From contig JAGLNE010000030.1 of the NCBI GenBank assembly GCA_023139655.1, positions 1-15,139 of the forward strand: a stretch of DNA of 15,139 bases. Reading direction: 5' to 3'. Made by a program: the position numbers and the translations under genes. Shown in pieces: positions 14,699-15,139 of the stretch; within the stretch, counting starts at the first letter, position 1; each line of letters begins with the position of its first letter. The notes under the pieces are model-generated. The model was not told the DNA's origin, did not search any database, and was given only the letters and a program-made list of their open reading frames with translations. The DNA is from Candidatus Parcubacteria bacterium. GTDB taxonomy: Bacteria > Patescibacteriota > Patescibacteriia > Patescibacteriales > UBA12075.

Positions 14699-15089
14699 AA
14701 GTCTTTTGCGCCGCCGCCACTCTACCTGAACCCATTGTGCGCCTTACATTACCGCGCACGCTCCGGCTATTGGTTTTTGTCCGCTGTCCGCGGGTAGGCA
14801 AACCGCGTTGATGCCGCAGTCCCCGGTATGAACCGATCTCTTTTAAACGCTTAATATTACCAACTACTTCCCGTTTCAAATCCCCTTCAACCTTATAATT
14901 TTTTTCTATTATGGTCCGGAGTTTATTTACATCATCTTCCTTTAAATCTTTAACTCTGGTATTCAAATCAACTTTGGCTGATTTTAAAACAATCCCTGAC
15001 GTTACTTTGCCAATGCCAAAAATATAAGTCAAGGCGATCTCAACTCGTTTTTCATTAGGAATTGTAACTCCAGCAATGCGTACTGCCAT
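14697..15089 (-). CDS. rpsM: 30S ribosomal protein S13
   Basis: S13 of 130 residues, slightly above the usual 118-125. It sits in the 30S head and contacts the P-site tRNA and the 50S. Seen: [20 protein letters not shown] (1-20), then [12 protein letters not shown] (the H2TH-like region), [38 protein letters not shown] (86-105, the core signature [19 protein letters not shown]) and [14 protein letters not shown]. It heads the visible part of the operon; the promoter and genes such as infA and rpmJ that often precede it lie outside. Upstream are only about 50 bases, AT-rich with repeated ctttataaactttataac units and no Shine-Dalgarno. Confidence 0.97.
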   Translation of the reverse strand: MAVRIAGVTIPNEKRVEIALTYIFGIGKVTSGIVLKSAKVDLNTRVKDLKEDDVNKLRTIIEKNYKVEGDLKREVVGNIKRLKEIGSYRGLRHQRGLPTRGQRTKTNSRSVRGNVRRTMGSGRVAAAQKT

Positions 15090-15139
15090 AAATTTAGTTA
15101 AAAGTATAAAGTTATAAAGTTTATAAAGTTAGCTGTTCT

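Overview
The window looks like a piece of a Candidatus Patescibacteria (CPR) chromosome. This is inference from several things seen together: a compact, reduced S10/spc/alpha-type operon tail, gene starts without recognisable Shine-Dalgarno sequences, an RNA polymerase alpha subunit without its usual C-terminal domain, many small dispersed repeats in gaps and even inside coding tails, and a very large secreted beta-helix protein beside small unknown membrane proteins. UGA is used as a normal stop (gene ending at 7699), so there is no sign of a recoded genetic code. All twelve genes lie on the minus strand, so transcription runs from right to left.

Right part (about 10560-15090): rpsM, rpsK, rpsD, rpoA, rplQ, rplM and rpsI (S13, S11, S4, RNAP alpha, L17, L13, S9), in the usual bacterial order, closed by a strong intrinsic terminator at about 10501-10537. 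Every gap between these genes is filled by a repeat: CTGTTTTCTGCTTT-type, AATTTTCAATTTACAAA-type, a TGTCATcCTGA palindrome, or a TTAGTTAATTAG-type sequence. Repeat-like segments also sit in frame in the unstructured tail of RpoA and the long N-terminal extension of S11. RpoA ends in an AT-hook-like KKRGRPKK motif where the alpha C-terminal domain should be.

Middle part (about 7660-10410): after a promoter-like sequence with an extended -10 comes an accessory cluster. It holds a protein with an excisionase-like HTH and one transmembrane helix, two tandem paralogous single-pass membrane proteins of unknown function, and a small GxxExxY (PDDEXK_3-like) protein. A GC-richer palindromic repeat, built on TCCGCG/GCGTAGTGTCTGCG, occurs twice as an intact inverted pair. 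A third pair is split, with its two halves lying on either side of the GxxExxY gene.

Left part (1-7663): one uninterrupted reading frame of at least 2,554 codons, starting with a signal peptide and running off the left edge. It encodes tandem modules of about 400 residues. Each has a beta-sandwich-like linker, an Asn-rich right-handed beta-helix, and a closing DIDG...WDIGADE motif of the choice-of-anchor-Q type. Modules recur in a higher-order C-A-B order of about 3.6-3.7 kb. Linkers and helix cores show different kinship, which suggests recombinational shuffling of a surface protein. The membrane proteins may help display or sense this giant protein, but nothing in the sequence proves that.
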